NCBI GenBank assembly: GCA_002732845.1
Contig: NVSZ01000019.1
Location: forward strand, 19,587 to 25,811
Reading direction: 5' to 3'
Source of the DNA: Rhodospirillaceae bacterium
Lineage (GTDB): Bacteria > Pseudomonadota > Alphaproteobacteria > Rhodospirillales > Magnetovibrionaceae
DNA length: 6,225 bases
This document shows positions 1-6,109 of this stretch, in pieces. Within the stretch, counting starts at the first letter, position 1, and each line of letters begins with the position of its first letter. The notes beneath the pieces were generated by a model that saw only the letters and a list, made by a program, of their open reading frames with translations, was not told the origin of the DNA and made no database searches. The position numbers and the translations under genes were made by a program.

Positions 1-1377
1 AAATGGGATCGTCACAAAGCACTTTTGAAGGCTCATATGCCGTTTCGAAATTTTGAATATTCGGTGATCAAAAGTGATGGCAAGGTGACCCATATCAACA
101 CCAGTGGAATCCCAATTTATAACGATAACAATGTCTTTATCGGTTATCGTGGCAGTGCCAGGGACATCACAGAGCGCAAATTGGTTGAAGAAGACTTGCA
201 GGAAGCGAAAGCCGCAGCAGATACGGCGAACAAAGCAAAAACCGATTTTTTAGCCGCCATGAGTCATGAACTGCGAACGCCGATGAATGCGGTGTTGGGG
301 TTTGCTCAGTTGATGCAGATTGACAACGATAATCCGCTTTCAAAGCCGCAAAAAGAATATCTGAATTACATCATCGATGGCGGCAATCACCTTCTGGCCC
401 TGATTAACGAGCTCTTGGATTTGACGCGGACCGAGGCCAACCAGACCAGTTTCAATCTTCAAAAAGTGAATGCAAATGAAATGGTTAAAAGCTGTATTGG
501 CATTATGGAACCGCTTGGGGTGCTGCGTAAAATTTCGATCATTGATCACGTTAGTGCTGGGCCGATCATCACCTTGCGAACTGACCAGCGGCGTTTTAAA
601 CAGATTATGATCAACCTGTTGAACAACGCTGTTAAATATAACAATGATGAGGGAAGCATAACTGTTATAGGTGAACAAACTGAGCACGGCTTTTTACGCG
701 TTTCGGTCAGCGATACGGGCATTGGCATCGCCGCCGAAGATCAAAATGATATCTTTCAAATGTTTTATCGGCTGAATTCTGATCCTATGGTGGCTCGAGA
801 AGGCACCGGGGTGGGCCTTGCCGTGACCAAGCTATTGGTGGAACGCATGGCCGGGAAAATCGGCTTTGAGAGCGCCTTGGGAAAAGGCAGTACGTTTTGG
901 TTCGAGTTGCCCTTGGCATCGAATGAAACCACGTTGATTTGGACGGAAGCCATGCATGTGGGCGTTGCTATGATTGATAACGATCACCAACGCCTTGTCG
1001 CCTTACTGAACAAAGTTTCAACCCGAACGATTGGGGATGCAGATGTTCACCAAGTTATTACCGATCTGGTTGATTACACGGTTTATCATTTCAAACGTGA
1101 AGAAACCTTGATGCAGGTTTGTGGGTATCGTGATTATGACAATCACAAGGCTATTCACGAAGCTCTGCTGCTGAAAATTTTCAAACTTTCCGAGAGCTGG
1201 AAAAGTGACCCTAATCTTAAAACCCTTGATGAACTTCGCTTGTTTATTCGAAACTGGCTGTATGATCACATATTGAACGTGGATACGACCATTACCCCGT
1301 ATACCCATGGTCGGGAAAAAATGATTGACCTGGCTTTGGAAGAGCTACACCTGGACTTAGATCCAAATCTTAAATAA
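1..1377 (+). CDS. PAS sensor histidine kinase with C-terminal bacteriohemerythrin domain (5' partial)
   Basis: The frame is open to the window edge, so the gene starts upstream; the TTG at 25 is only an internal codon because PAS-like sequence (KWDRHKAL) precedes it. Residues are counted from that TTG. The end of a PAS/PAC domain (1-52) closes with GYRG..DITERK. A short helical linker leads to a HisKA domain with the phospho-acceptor H81 in SHELRTP. The HATPase_c domain (about 185-298) has an N-box (NLLNNAVKYN), G1 (DTGIGI, 230-235), an F-box (DIFQMFYRL) and G2 (GTGVGL, 260-265). Residues 304-425 form a hemerythrin domain with all seven expected di-iron ligands: H321, H355, E359 (HxxxE), H374, H378 (HxxxH), H415 and D420. 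Bacteriohemerythrins bind O2 reversibly at such a site, so the kinase probably responds to O2 or redox state; this is inference. No receiver domain or partner regulator is visible. The gene ends at TAA before a shared terminator. Confidence 0.93.
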   Translation, partial: KWDRHKALLKAHMPFRNFEYSVIKSDGKVTHINTSGIPIYNDNNVFIGYRGSARDITERKLVEEDLQEAKAAADTANKAKTDFLAAMSHELRTPMNAVLGFAQLMQIDNDNPLSKPQKEYLNYIIDGGNHLLALINELLDLTRTEANQTSFNLQKVNANEMVKSCIGIMEPLGVLRKISIIDHVSAGPIITLRTDQRRFKQIMINLLNNAVKYNNDEGSITVIGEQTEHGFLRVSVSDTGIGIAAEDQNDIFQMFYRLNSDPMVAREGTGVGLAVTKLLVERMAGKIGFESALGKGSTFWFELPLASNETTLIWTEAMHVGVAMIDNDHQRLVALLNKVSTRTIGDADVHQVITDLVDYTVYHFKREETLMQVCGYRDYDNHKAIHEALLLKIFKLSESWKSDPNLKTLDELRLFIRNWLYDHILNVDTTITPYTHGREKMIDLALEELHLDLDPNLK

Positions 1378-1388
1378 CAGATCATAAA

Positions 1389-1420
1389 AAAACGGCGTAC
1401 CTACAAAGGCACGCCGTTTT
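1389..1420. terminator. Bidirectional intrinsic terminator between convergent genes
   Basis: An inverted repeat with arms ACGGCGT (1392-1398) and ACGCCGT (1411-1417) is extended by AAA/TTT on the outside. After one mismatch an inner CCT/AGG pairing leaves an ACAA loop. The hairpin is preceded by an A-run and followed by TTTT, so it gives a GC-rich stem with a U-tract in either direction. It lies 11 bases after the kinase stop codon and about 30 bases after the rplI stop codon on the other strand, so it can end both transcription units. Confidence 0.85.
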
Positions 1421-1450
1421 AATCGATAAACAGAGGTTTTAAAAGCTGAC

Positions 1451-2071
1451 CTATTCGGTTGCTTCTTCCTCGGTTGCTTCTTCAGCACCTTCAGCCAATT
1501 CTTCAGCGGCCGCTTCGGCAGCGCCTTCTTCGAATACAGCTTCAAGTTCAGCAGCCGCTTCGGCGGCTTCTTCTTGATCCGCTGACATCATCGCGTGTCC
1601 GGTTTCAGCCTGAATTTTGGCTTCTTCTTCGGAACGGGCAACGTTTACGGTGATGGTTGTTGAAACTTCGGGGTGCAGTTGAACGTTAACTTCAAATAAC
1701 CCAAGGTTTTTAACAGGATGAGCCAAGCCCACTTGACCGCGCAAAATGGTAAAGCCTTCGGCTGTTACAGATGCGGCAATATCACGAGCGTTTACAGAGC
1801 CAAACAATTGACCGGCTTCGCCAGCTTGACGGATCAGGCTGATGGTCAGGCCTTCCATTTTAGTGGCAACGGCTTTGGCTTCGTCGCAACGCTTTAGGTT
1901 GTCTGCTTCAAGATGAACGCGTTGGGATTCAAAAACTTTTTTGTTGGCATTTGTCGCGCGCAGTGCTTTTCCACGGGGCAACAAGAAATTACGGGCAAAA
2001 CCAGGCTTTACGGTGACGATGTCGCCAATTTGGCCTAGTTTTTCAATTCGTTCTAAAAGGATTACTTGCAT
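1451..2071 (-). CDS. rplI: 50S ribosomal protein L9 with acidic C-terminal extension
   Basis: L9 binds 23S rRNA near the L1 stalk and projects outward from the 50S subunit; it affects translational fidelity and frame maintenance. The N-domain opens with [19 protein letters not shown] and carries the family signature at residues 13-40 ([20 protein letters not shown]). A connecting helix (about 41-74) and the C-terminal RNA-binding domain (about 75-148) follow. The protein is 206 residues against roughly 150 in E. coli. The excess is a low-complexity tail (149-206) rich in Ala and Glu, with no Lys or Arg after K152. Part of the tail is encoded by a 15-bp-spaced direct repeat (1455-1468 and 1470-1483). 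The ATG is supported by GGAGA six bases upstream. It is the last gene of the rpsF-rpsR-DUF2232-rplI operon, 37 bp after its neighbour, and ends at the shared terminator. Confidence 0.97.
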   Translation of the reverse strand: MQVILLERIEKLGQIGDIVTVKPGFARNFLLPRGKALRATNANKKVFESQRVHLEADNLKRCDEAKAVATKMEGLTISLIRQAGEAGQLFGSVNARDIAASVTAEGFTILRGQVGLAHPVKNLGLFEVNVQLHPEVSTTITVNVARSEEEAKIQAETGHAMMSADQEEAAEAAAELEAVFEEGAAEAAAEELAEGAEEATEEEATE

Positions 2072-2078
2072 TTTATAT

Positions 2079-2097
2079 CTCCAGCCCCCTCTGGGAG
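2079..2097 (-). promoter_or_regulatory. Candidate hairpin over the rplI ribosome-binding site
   Basis: In the 37-base gap before rplI, the mRNA can pair CTCC(C)AG with CTGGAG around a loop of about six G-rich bases, leaving one bulged C. The CTGGAG arm overlaps the GGAGA that serves as the rplI Shine-Dalgarno. Alternative pairings of the CUCCC and GGGGG runs are also possible. The stem is short and imperfect, so regulation of L9 initiation is only a possibility. Confidence 0.25.
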
Positions 2098-2108
2098 CGG
2101 TCTATAAG

Positions 2109-3155
2109 TTAAGGGTCTTCGGAAGGACTGTCCATGCGGCTTTGCAGGCCAATCCAATGATCCAAAATCCCAAGTCCGGCAATGACCAGGATAAACCATC
2201 CTGAAAAGATCATCACCACGTATATTAACGATAGCAGCGCACTGGGGAATTTAGTCATTCCCGCCAATTTGTGAACCACCGCGAGCCCTAAGAAAAAGAA
2301 GGGTACCGCCAAAACCAAAGTTAGGTTCCGTCCGATATACTCCATTTCACCCGGTGCAAGCAATGCAATAAGTGCACTGCTCACCAGAGCCCAACTTAAC
2401 CAGTCTGGAAGCGAAAGCTCCCGCAGCCGTGGGCTGGGACGAATATTGCGTCCGCCTTTGGCCAATAAAGCCTGAGCCATAATTCCGTTACACAGAATCG
2501 ACAAGGCCCAAAATGCTGCGACAGAGCCCGGAAAGAACGGGATCGCTCGCAAAATGGCTTCTTTTAAGACCTCTTGTCCCTGAGCCCCAGCGACCATATT
2601 GGCCACTTCGGTCAGGTACGCCGTTGCGGCTTGTTCTAAGCCCCCATGACTGGACGTCATGACGGCCACCGCAATGATGTATACGCCCGCCAAAGCCGTG
2701 ATCAGGGCCGCAATGTACCCGGCTGGGAACCAGCCCAAATCACGTGGCGGCTTTCCCGCTTGGTTGTCCCAATCTTGAACCCGACCCAAGATACGATCTT
2801 GGAAGGTTGAAGTGGTGGCTGGCCCTTCTTGCGTATAAGGACCTGAATGTTCGGGGGCTTCAACAACAACACCATTTGGGCTTGTTAAAGCAAACCGAAC
2901 GATCAACCACACGGGCAAACCAAACATAAGAGCAAATGCCAAGCCTGTTTCGGGGGCAACCGAAGCGGTCACCACTACGCCACTGGCAACGGCAATCATG
3001 GCCCTGCGGGTGCCAAGGCCCAATCCCGCCATAAACATGGGCAGGGGCAGGACCAAGGTGAGGTAAGCGACGGCGATTGAGGCCCCGGAAAAGGACGCCA
3101 ACACCAAAAATCCACTTGCCAACCCGGCAAAAATAGCGAGAAACGAAGGTCTCAT
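2109..3155 (-). CDS. DUF2232/YybS-like polytopic inner-membrane protein
   Basis: The product has 348 residues with about eight or nine hydrophobic segments: roughly 5-22, 26-47, 53-68, 71-90, 143-167, 205-230, 250-267, 277-298 and 303-333. A hydrophilic loop of about 50 residues spans 91-142. The C-terminal half carries the pattern LPDWLSWALV ... RNLTLVLAVPFFFLGLAVVH, which I recognise as DUF2232-like (the YybS family); this is from memory, not a search. The family has no firmly established function, and no catalytic motif is evident. It lies between rpsR and rplI, as in related alphaproteobacteria, and B. subtilis yybS also lies near rplI. The ATG at 3155 is the only plausible start: a stop codon lies in frame seven codons upstream, with no other start between. 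No Shine-Dalgarno precedes it, because a strong hairpin ends eight bases before the AUG. Translation may be weak or conditional. Confidence 0.85.
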   Translation of the reverse strand: MRPSFLAIFAGLASGFLVLASFSGASIAVAYLTLVLPLPMFMAGLGLGTRRAMIAVASGVVVTASVAPETGLAFALMFGLPVWLIVRFALTSPNGVVVEAPEHSGPYTQEGPATTSTFQDRILGRVQDWDNQAGKPPRDLGWFPAGYIAALITALAGVYIIAVAVMTSSHGGLEQAATAYLTEVANMVAGAQGQEVLKEAILRAIPFFPGSVAAFWALSILCNGIMAQALLAKGGRNIRPSPRLRELSLPDWLSWALVSSALIALLAPGEMEYIGRNLTLVLAVPFFFLGLAVVHKLAGMTKFPSALLSLIYVVMIFSGWFILVIAGLGILDHWIGLQSRMDSPSEDP

Positions 3156-3163
3156 ACAGAAAC

Positions 3164-3197
3164 GGCGGCGTTTTTAAAAGACCTTAAAAACGCCGCC
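3164..3197 (-). promoter_or_regulatory. Perfect 14-bp inverted repeat between rpsR and the DUF2232 gene (attenuator or partial terminator)
   Basis: Arms GGCGGCGTTTTTAA (3164-3177) and TTAAAAACGCCGCC (3184-3197) are exact reverse complements around a six-base loop. In the operon transcript the stem is followed by GUUUCUGU and then the AUG of the next gene. It starts 13 bases after the rpsR stop codon. The trailing sequence has five U in eight bases but no clean U-run, so I read it as a leaky terminator, processing site or 3'-end stabiliser that lowers downstream expression relative to rpsF-rpsR. The structure is certain at sequence level; the role is inferred. Confidence 0.7.
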
Positions 3198-3210
3198 TTG
3201 TTCCCTATAC

Positions 3211-3438
3211 TTATTTGATGACGTAAGGCAACAGGCCGAGGAACCGAGCGCGTTTGATCGCTTTAGCGAGTTCACGTTGTTTCTTGTTGGAAACAGCGGT
3301 GATACGGCTAGGCACAATCTTGCCACGCTCAGAAATGTAACGGCTGAGTGTCTTGGTGTCACGAAAATCGATCTTCGGTGCGTTAGGACCGGTGAACGGG
3401 CAGGACTTACGTCCGCGAAAGAATGGACGACGAGCCAT
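3211..3438 (-). CDS. rpsR: 30S ribosomal protein S18
   Basis: S18 binds the central domain of 16S rRNA as a heterodimer with S6 on the platform of the 30S subunit. The 75-residue product has the usual length and the family core: an arginine-rich start with RGRKSCPF (single Cys13), then [19 protein letters not shown], then [22 protein letters not shown] ending in LLPYVIK. The start codon shares one base with the rpsF stop (TAATG), which points to coupled translation of the two partner proteins. GGGAG at 3446-3450, inside the last codons of rpsF, is seven bases from the ATG. A strong hairpin follows the gene. Confidence 0.98.
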   Translation of the reverse strand: MARRPFFRGRKSCPFTGPNAPKIDFRDTKTLSRYISERGKIVPSRITAVSNKKQRELAKAIKRARFLGLLPYVIK

Positions 3439-3450
3439 TATTCATCTCCC
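3438..3450 (-). promoter_or_regulatory. rpsF/rpsR stop-start overlap with internal Shine-Dalgarno
   Basis: On the minus strand the rpsF stop TAA and the rpsR start ATG share the A at 3438. GGGAG (3446-3450), encoded by the Lys-Gly-Asp codons at the end of rpsF, provides the rpsR ribosome-binding site. This arrangement typically supports termination-reinitiation and near-equal synthesis of S6 and S18. Confidence 0.8.
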
Positions 3451-3920
3451 TTTTCAGCAGGTTTAGCTTCTTCAGCAGGTTTAGCTTCTTCAGCAGGTTT
3501 AGCTTCTGCAGCGGGCTTAGCTTCTGCAGCAGGCTTAGCGGCTGCAGCAGGTTTAGAATCATCACGGTCATTGCGACGCGGACGATCATCACGGCTGCTT
3601 TTAGAAGCCAAGATAACGCTGGGTTCCATGTCCAATTCGTCAACACGAACGGTCAGGCTGCGCAAAACGTCTTCGTGCAGGCCAAGTTGACGTTCCAATT
3701 CAGACACAGCTTCGGCTGGGCCGTCGACGGTCAATTGGAAGTAATGACCCTTGCGGTTTTTCTTAATGCGGTAAGCGATGGAGCGAAGGCCCCATTGTTC
3801 GGTCTTGGCAACTTTGCCGCCGTTATCGGTGATAACAGCTGTCATCTTTTCGGTAAGAGCTTCGACCTGTTGGGTTGAAAGATCTTGGCGTGCGATGATC
3901 ACGCTTTCAAAATAAGCCAT
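3438..3920 (-). CDS. rpsF: 30S ribosomal protein S6 with Lys-Pro-Ala repeat tail
   Basis: S6 pairs with S18 on the 30S platform. The conserved core (about 1-97) opens with [15 protein letters not shown] and includes [19 protein letters not shown] (43-61) and the RSLTVRV strand (87-93). A charged linker rich in Arg and Asp (109-122) leads to six hexapeptide units of the form KPA(A/E)(A/E)A (123-158), and the protein ends in DE. At 160 residues it is longer than the E. coli protein because of this tail, which is probably disordered. In E. coli the S6 C-terminus is modified by RimK with added Glu; whether this acidic end is a RimK substrate cannot be told here. AAGGAG (3927-3932) lies six bases before the ATG, a strong ribosome-binding site. 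It is first in the operon, behind a structured leader. Confidence 0.98.
   Translation of the reverse strand: MAYFESVIIARQDLSTQQVEALTEKMTAVITDNGGKVAKTEQWGLRSIAYRIKKNRKGHYFQLTVDGPAEAVSELERQLGLHEDVLRSLTVRVDELDMEPSVILASKSSRDDRPRRNDRDDSKPAAAAKPAAEAKPAAEAKPAEEAKPAEEAKPAEKGDE
3453..3560. repeat. Six in-frame 18-bp tandem repeats inside rpsF
   Basis: On the plus strand the unit is TTCAGCAGGTTTAGCTTC. Copies start at 3453, 3471, 3489, 3507, 3525 and 3543. The first three are identical and the last three differ by a few substitutions. Each copy encodes one Lys-Pro-Ala hexapeptide of the S6 tail. Because the unit is a multiple of three, gain or loss of copies would keep the frame. Confidence 0.95.
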
Positions 3921-3942
3921 TTATGGCTCCTTTCGGATTATC

Positions 3943-4009
3943 TCAACCTTAAATCTCAATATTAAAATCTAAGGCATAGCCGAGAGAAATCCCTCGGCAA
4001 GGAGGTTGA
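3943..4009 (-). promoter_or_regulatory. Structured rpsF mRNA leader, candidate S6:S18 autoregulatory element
   Basis: In the minus-strand transcript a hairpin forms from GCCGAGGG and CTCTCGGC with an AUUU loop (3979-3998). One of its eight pairs is a G-U wobble, which would be an A-C mismatch on the plus strand, so the structure suits the rpsF direction. An outer seven-base pairing, UCAACCU (4003-4009) with AGGUUGA (3943-3949), encloses it. Many bacterial rpsF leaders carry an RNA motif bound by the S6:S18 complex that contains a conserved CCG. A CCG is present here, but within the drawn stem, so I could not place it in a bulge as that motif expects. The assignment is by position and structure, not by consensus match. 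Confidence 0.45.
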
Positions 4010-4017
4010 AGCGGCGA

Positions 4018-4045
4018 TTTATACCCGGAAATTCAAAGATTGCAA
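4018..4045 (-). promoter_or_regulatory. Predicted sigma-70-type promoter for the rpsF operon
   Basis: On the minus strand TTGCAA (4040-4045) and TATAAA (4018-4023) are separated by 16 bases, giving a good -10 and a moderate -35. Transcription would begin near 4011, just before the outer stem of the leader, which agrees with the leader structure. A second, weaker candidate lies upstream: TAGACA (4084-4089), 17 bases, TATTTT (4061-4066). No comparably clear promoter was found for the divergent cyclase gene. Confidence 0.5.
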
Positions 4046-4056
4046 GGGGTTTTGCA
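4041..4056. promoter_or_regulatory. Palindrome TGCAA-N6-TTGCA in the divergent intergenic region
   Basis: Two five-base half-sites in inverted orientation (4041-4045 and 4052-4056) flank six bases. The left half-site overlaps the predicted rpsF -35 element, and the whole site lies about 70 bases upstream of the cyclase start codon. The spacing resembles a dimeric repressor operator, but a 5+5 palindrome can occur by chance. Confidence 0.25.
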
Positions 4057-4123
4057 CTCTAAAATAAAGTTATTGTTTAAGTCTGTCTAAATACCAATAT
4101 TAACACAAGGGGTATGGTGTTTT

Positions 4124-6109
4124 ATGGATGTAAAACGGGGCAATCTAGAGGCTAACAGTGCTTCACAAAGGTCCTCAAACCTTTTGGGAAGTTTAATGTT
4201 ATCAAGGGCGTACATTTGGTGGGCCGTGACCTTAGCGATTGTGGTTCCTGCGATTGTTCTGGGGATGCTGTATTTTCTGCACGCCTCAGCTACAAAAATA
4301 GTCACCCGAAATACGCCTTTGCTCATTTCGAGCCTGAAAATCCAAACCGAACTGGTGGCTTTTCATCTGTGGTTTGAAGAATTGTTGCAAGGCGATGACC
4401 AGCATAATAAAGACAGTGTGTGGCTGAGCTTGAATAAGGCCAGAACCTATACGCATGCCATGTTAGAAGGCGGTGAAATTCCCGAAGGTCTTACCACAGC
4501 CGTTCAAAACCTCGCCATAAAGTTAGAACTTCAACAGCTGTATGCGGCGATGGATTTTTTTTCCAACTTGGCGGAAGAGCGCTTGGCCAATATAGAGACC
4601 AGCCAAGCCGGGAGCAAAATAGATCAGCGTTTTGATGCTGTCTTTTTGCAATTGTTGAGCGATGCCGAAGATGTTGAAAAAGCCATTAAAGCCGATATCG
4701 AAAAACAGGCCGAAAACTATCGTTTCTTAATCTTGGTTTTGGCCTCAGGCGTCGTTGGTGTATCTGTCCTTGTTGGCGTGTTGTTCGTTCGGTTTGAATG
4801 CAAACGCTTAACAATTGCTCGGCAATTGGCGAACAGCAAAGCCCGTTATCATGAACTGTGTGATAACATGGGGACATGTGTGGCGATCTATTCCGCCATA
4901 GACGATGGCAAAGATTTCATTTTTGAAGACTTTAACCGGGCCGCAGAAAAGGCCGAACATATCCAAAAAGATACCTTGTTGGGGAAGCGTTTGACGGACA
5001 TTTTTCCGGCTGTGAAAGAGTTTGGGCTTTTAGAGGTTCTCACGCGGGTTTGGGAAACGGGTCTCGGTGAACATCTGCCTATGACCTTTTACGAAGACAA
5101 TCGCATTGTGGGTTGGCGGGAAAACTATGTTTATAAATTACCCACTGGTGAAGTCGTGGCGATGTATGAAGACCTGACCGAACAAAAACAAGCCGAAGCT
5201 GACCTCATTAAAAGCGAACAAAAATTCCAAACACTCACCACCATTTCTCCGGTCGGTGTGTTTTATGCGACCCCGGATGGGGAGTGCACGTATGTTAATG
5301 ATCGATGGTGTGAAATTTCTGGTATGACCGAAGAACAAGCCCTTGGCCCCGGTTGGAGGGAGGCCTTGCACCCCGACGATCGCGACGAGATTTATGAAAA
5401 ATGGGCCAGCGCCGCTAAGAACCATAAAATGTTTAAAGCTGAATACCGTTTTTTAACACCTGCCAATAAAACCACGTGGGTGATGGGCCAAGCCATGGCT
5501 CATGAAGATAAAGGTGGACATATCGTGGGCTATGTTGGGTCCATAACCGATATTACTGAGCGCAAAACATTGGAAAAAAGGTTGGAAAACCTTGCCAGCT
5601 TTGACGATTTGACCGGGCTGTATAATCGCCGTGTGTTTGAATTGGAACTGACCAAGGCCTTGGCAAGATCGGATCGAAATTCTTCAGCGTTGGCGTTGTT
5701 GTTTATTGATTTGGATGGATTTAAAGAAATCAATGATGTGCAAGGCCACGAGGCCGGAGATCAGGTGCTTAAAGAGGTCGCCACACGTATGTTAGAGCTG
5801 TTTCGGCAAAACGATACGGTTGGGCGTATTGGCGGCGATGAATTTGCCGTGATTATCGAGGGTCTCGTTACACGTGAAAACACCCAAAAAGTTGTTGGCA
5901 AACTGTTGGTCGAGCTTAGGGCCCCTTACACTTTGCCCAATGGCTCCACGGCCCAGTTGAGTGCCAGCATCGGCATTGCCTTTGCCCCAAGTGATGCAAA
6001 GAACATCCAACAGCTTTTTTCCATGGCCGATCAAGCCATGTACAAAGCCAAGCAACAGGGGAAAAATCAGTTTGTGTTTGCTAAGGGCGTGTGTGGAACT
6101 AACGAATAG
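4124..6109 (+). CDS. Membrane-anchored PAS-PAS-GGDEF diguanylate cyclase
   Basis: The product should make cyclic di-GMP from two GTP. Its 661 residues begin with a transmembrane segment (about 30-54). A largely helical region of about 145 residues (55-199), presumably periplasmic, follows, then a second transmembrane segment (about 200-224). Two cytoplasmic PAS domains come next: a divergent one at about 240-355 and a clearer one at 365-481, with HPDD (416-419) and ending GY.GSITDITERK. The GGDEF domain (482-655) has FDDLTGLYNRR, the metal-binding region FIDLDGFKEIND (527-538), GHEAGD, the active-site GGDEF (570-574) and SIGIAF. RQND (561-564), five residues before GGDEF, matches the RxxD I-site for product inhibition. 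There is no EAL domain, so it is a synthase only. AAGGGG at 4107-4112 lies 11 bases before the ATG, a somewhat long spacing. The periplasmic ligand is unknown. Its last 11 bases overlap the convergent gene. Confidence 0.95.
   Translation: MDVKRGNLEANSASQRSSNLLGSLMLSRAYIWWAVTLAIVVPAIVLGMLYFLHASATKIVTRNTPLLISSLKIQTELVAFHLWFEELLQGDDQHNKDSVWLSLNKARTYTHAMLEGGEIPEGLTTAVQNLAIKLELQQLYAAMDFFSNLAEERLANIETSQAGSKIDQRFDAVFLQLLSDAEDVEKAIKADIEKQAENYRFLILVLASGVVGVSVLVGVLFVRFECKRLTIARQLANSKARYHELCDNMGTCVAIYSAIDDGKDFIFEDFNRAAEKAEHIQKDTLLGKRLTDIFPAVKEFGLLEVLTRVWETGLGEHLPMTFYEDNRIVGWRENYVYKLPTGEVVAMYEDLTEQKQAEADLIKSEQKFQTLTTISPVGVFYATPDGECTYVNDRWCEISGMTEEQALGPGWREALHPDDRDEIYEKWASAAKNHKMFKAEYRFLTPANKTTWVMGQAMAHEDKGGHIVGYVGSITDITERKTLEKRLENLASFDDLTGLYNRRVFELELTKALARSDRNSSALALLFIDLDGFKEINDVQGHEAGDQVLKEVATRMLELFRQNDTVGRIGGDEFAVIIEGLVTRENTQKVVGKLLVELRAPYTLPNGSTAQLSASIGIAFAPSDAKNIQQLFSMADQAMYKAKQQGKNQFVFAKGVCGTNE

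Noticed and set aside
25..27. TTG at 25 as the true start of the kinase gene
   Set aside because: The frame continues upstream to the window edge with PAS-like residues, and no Shine-Dalgarno precedes it, so the gene is cut by the window.
3277..3690. Plus-strand open frame of 137 codons spanning rpsR and rpsF
   Set aside because: The GLASSA-type repeats are the reverse-strand reading of the 18-bp repeats in rpsF; it crosses two certain genes and has no family resemblance.
3423..3878. Plus-strand open frame of 151 codons opposite rpsF
   Set aside because: It is antisense to a certain ribosomal protein gene, and its Phe/Ser-rich repeats are simply the complement of the Lys-Pro-Ala repeat codons.
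4087..4326. Minus-strand open frame of 79 codons over the cyclase start
   Set aside because: It overlaps the well-supported N-terminus of the cyclase and has no recognisable motif or convincing ribosome-binding site.
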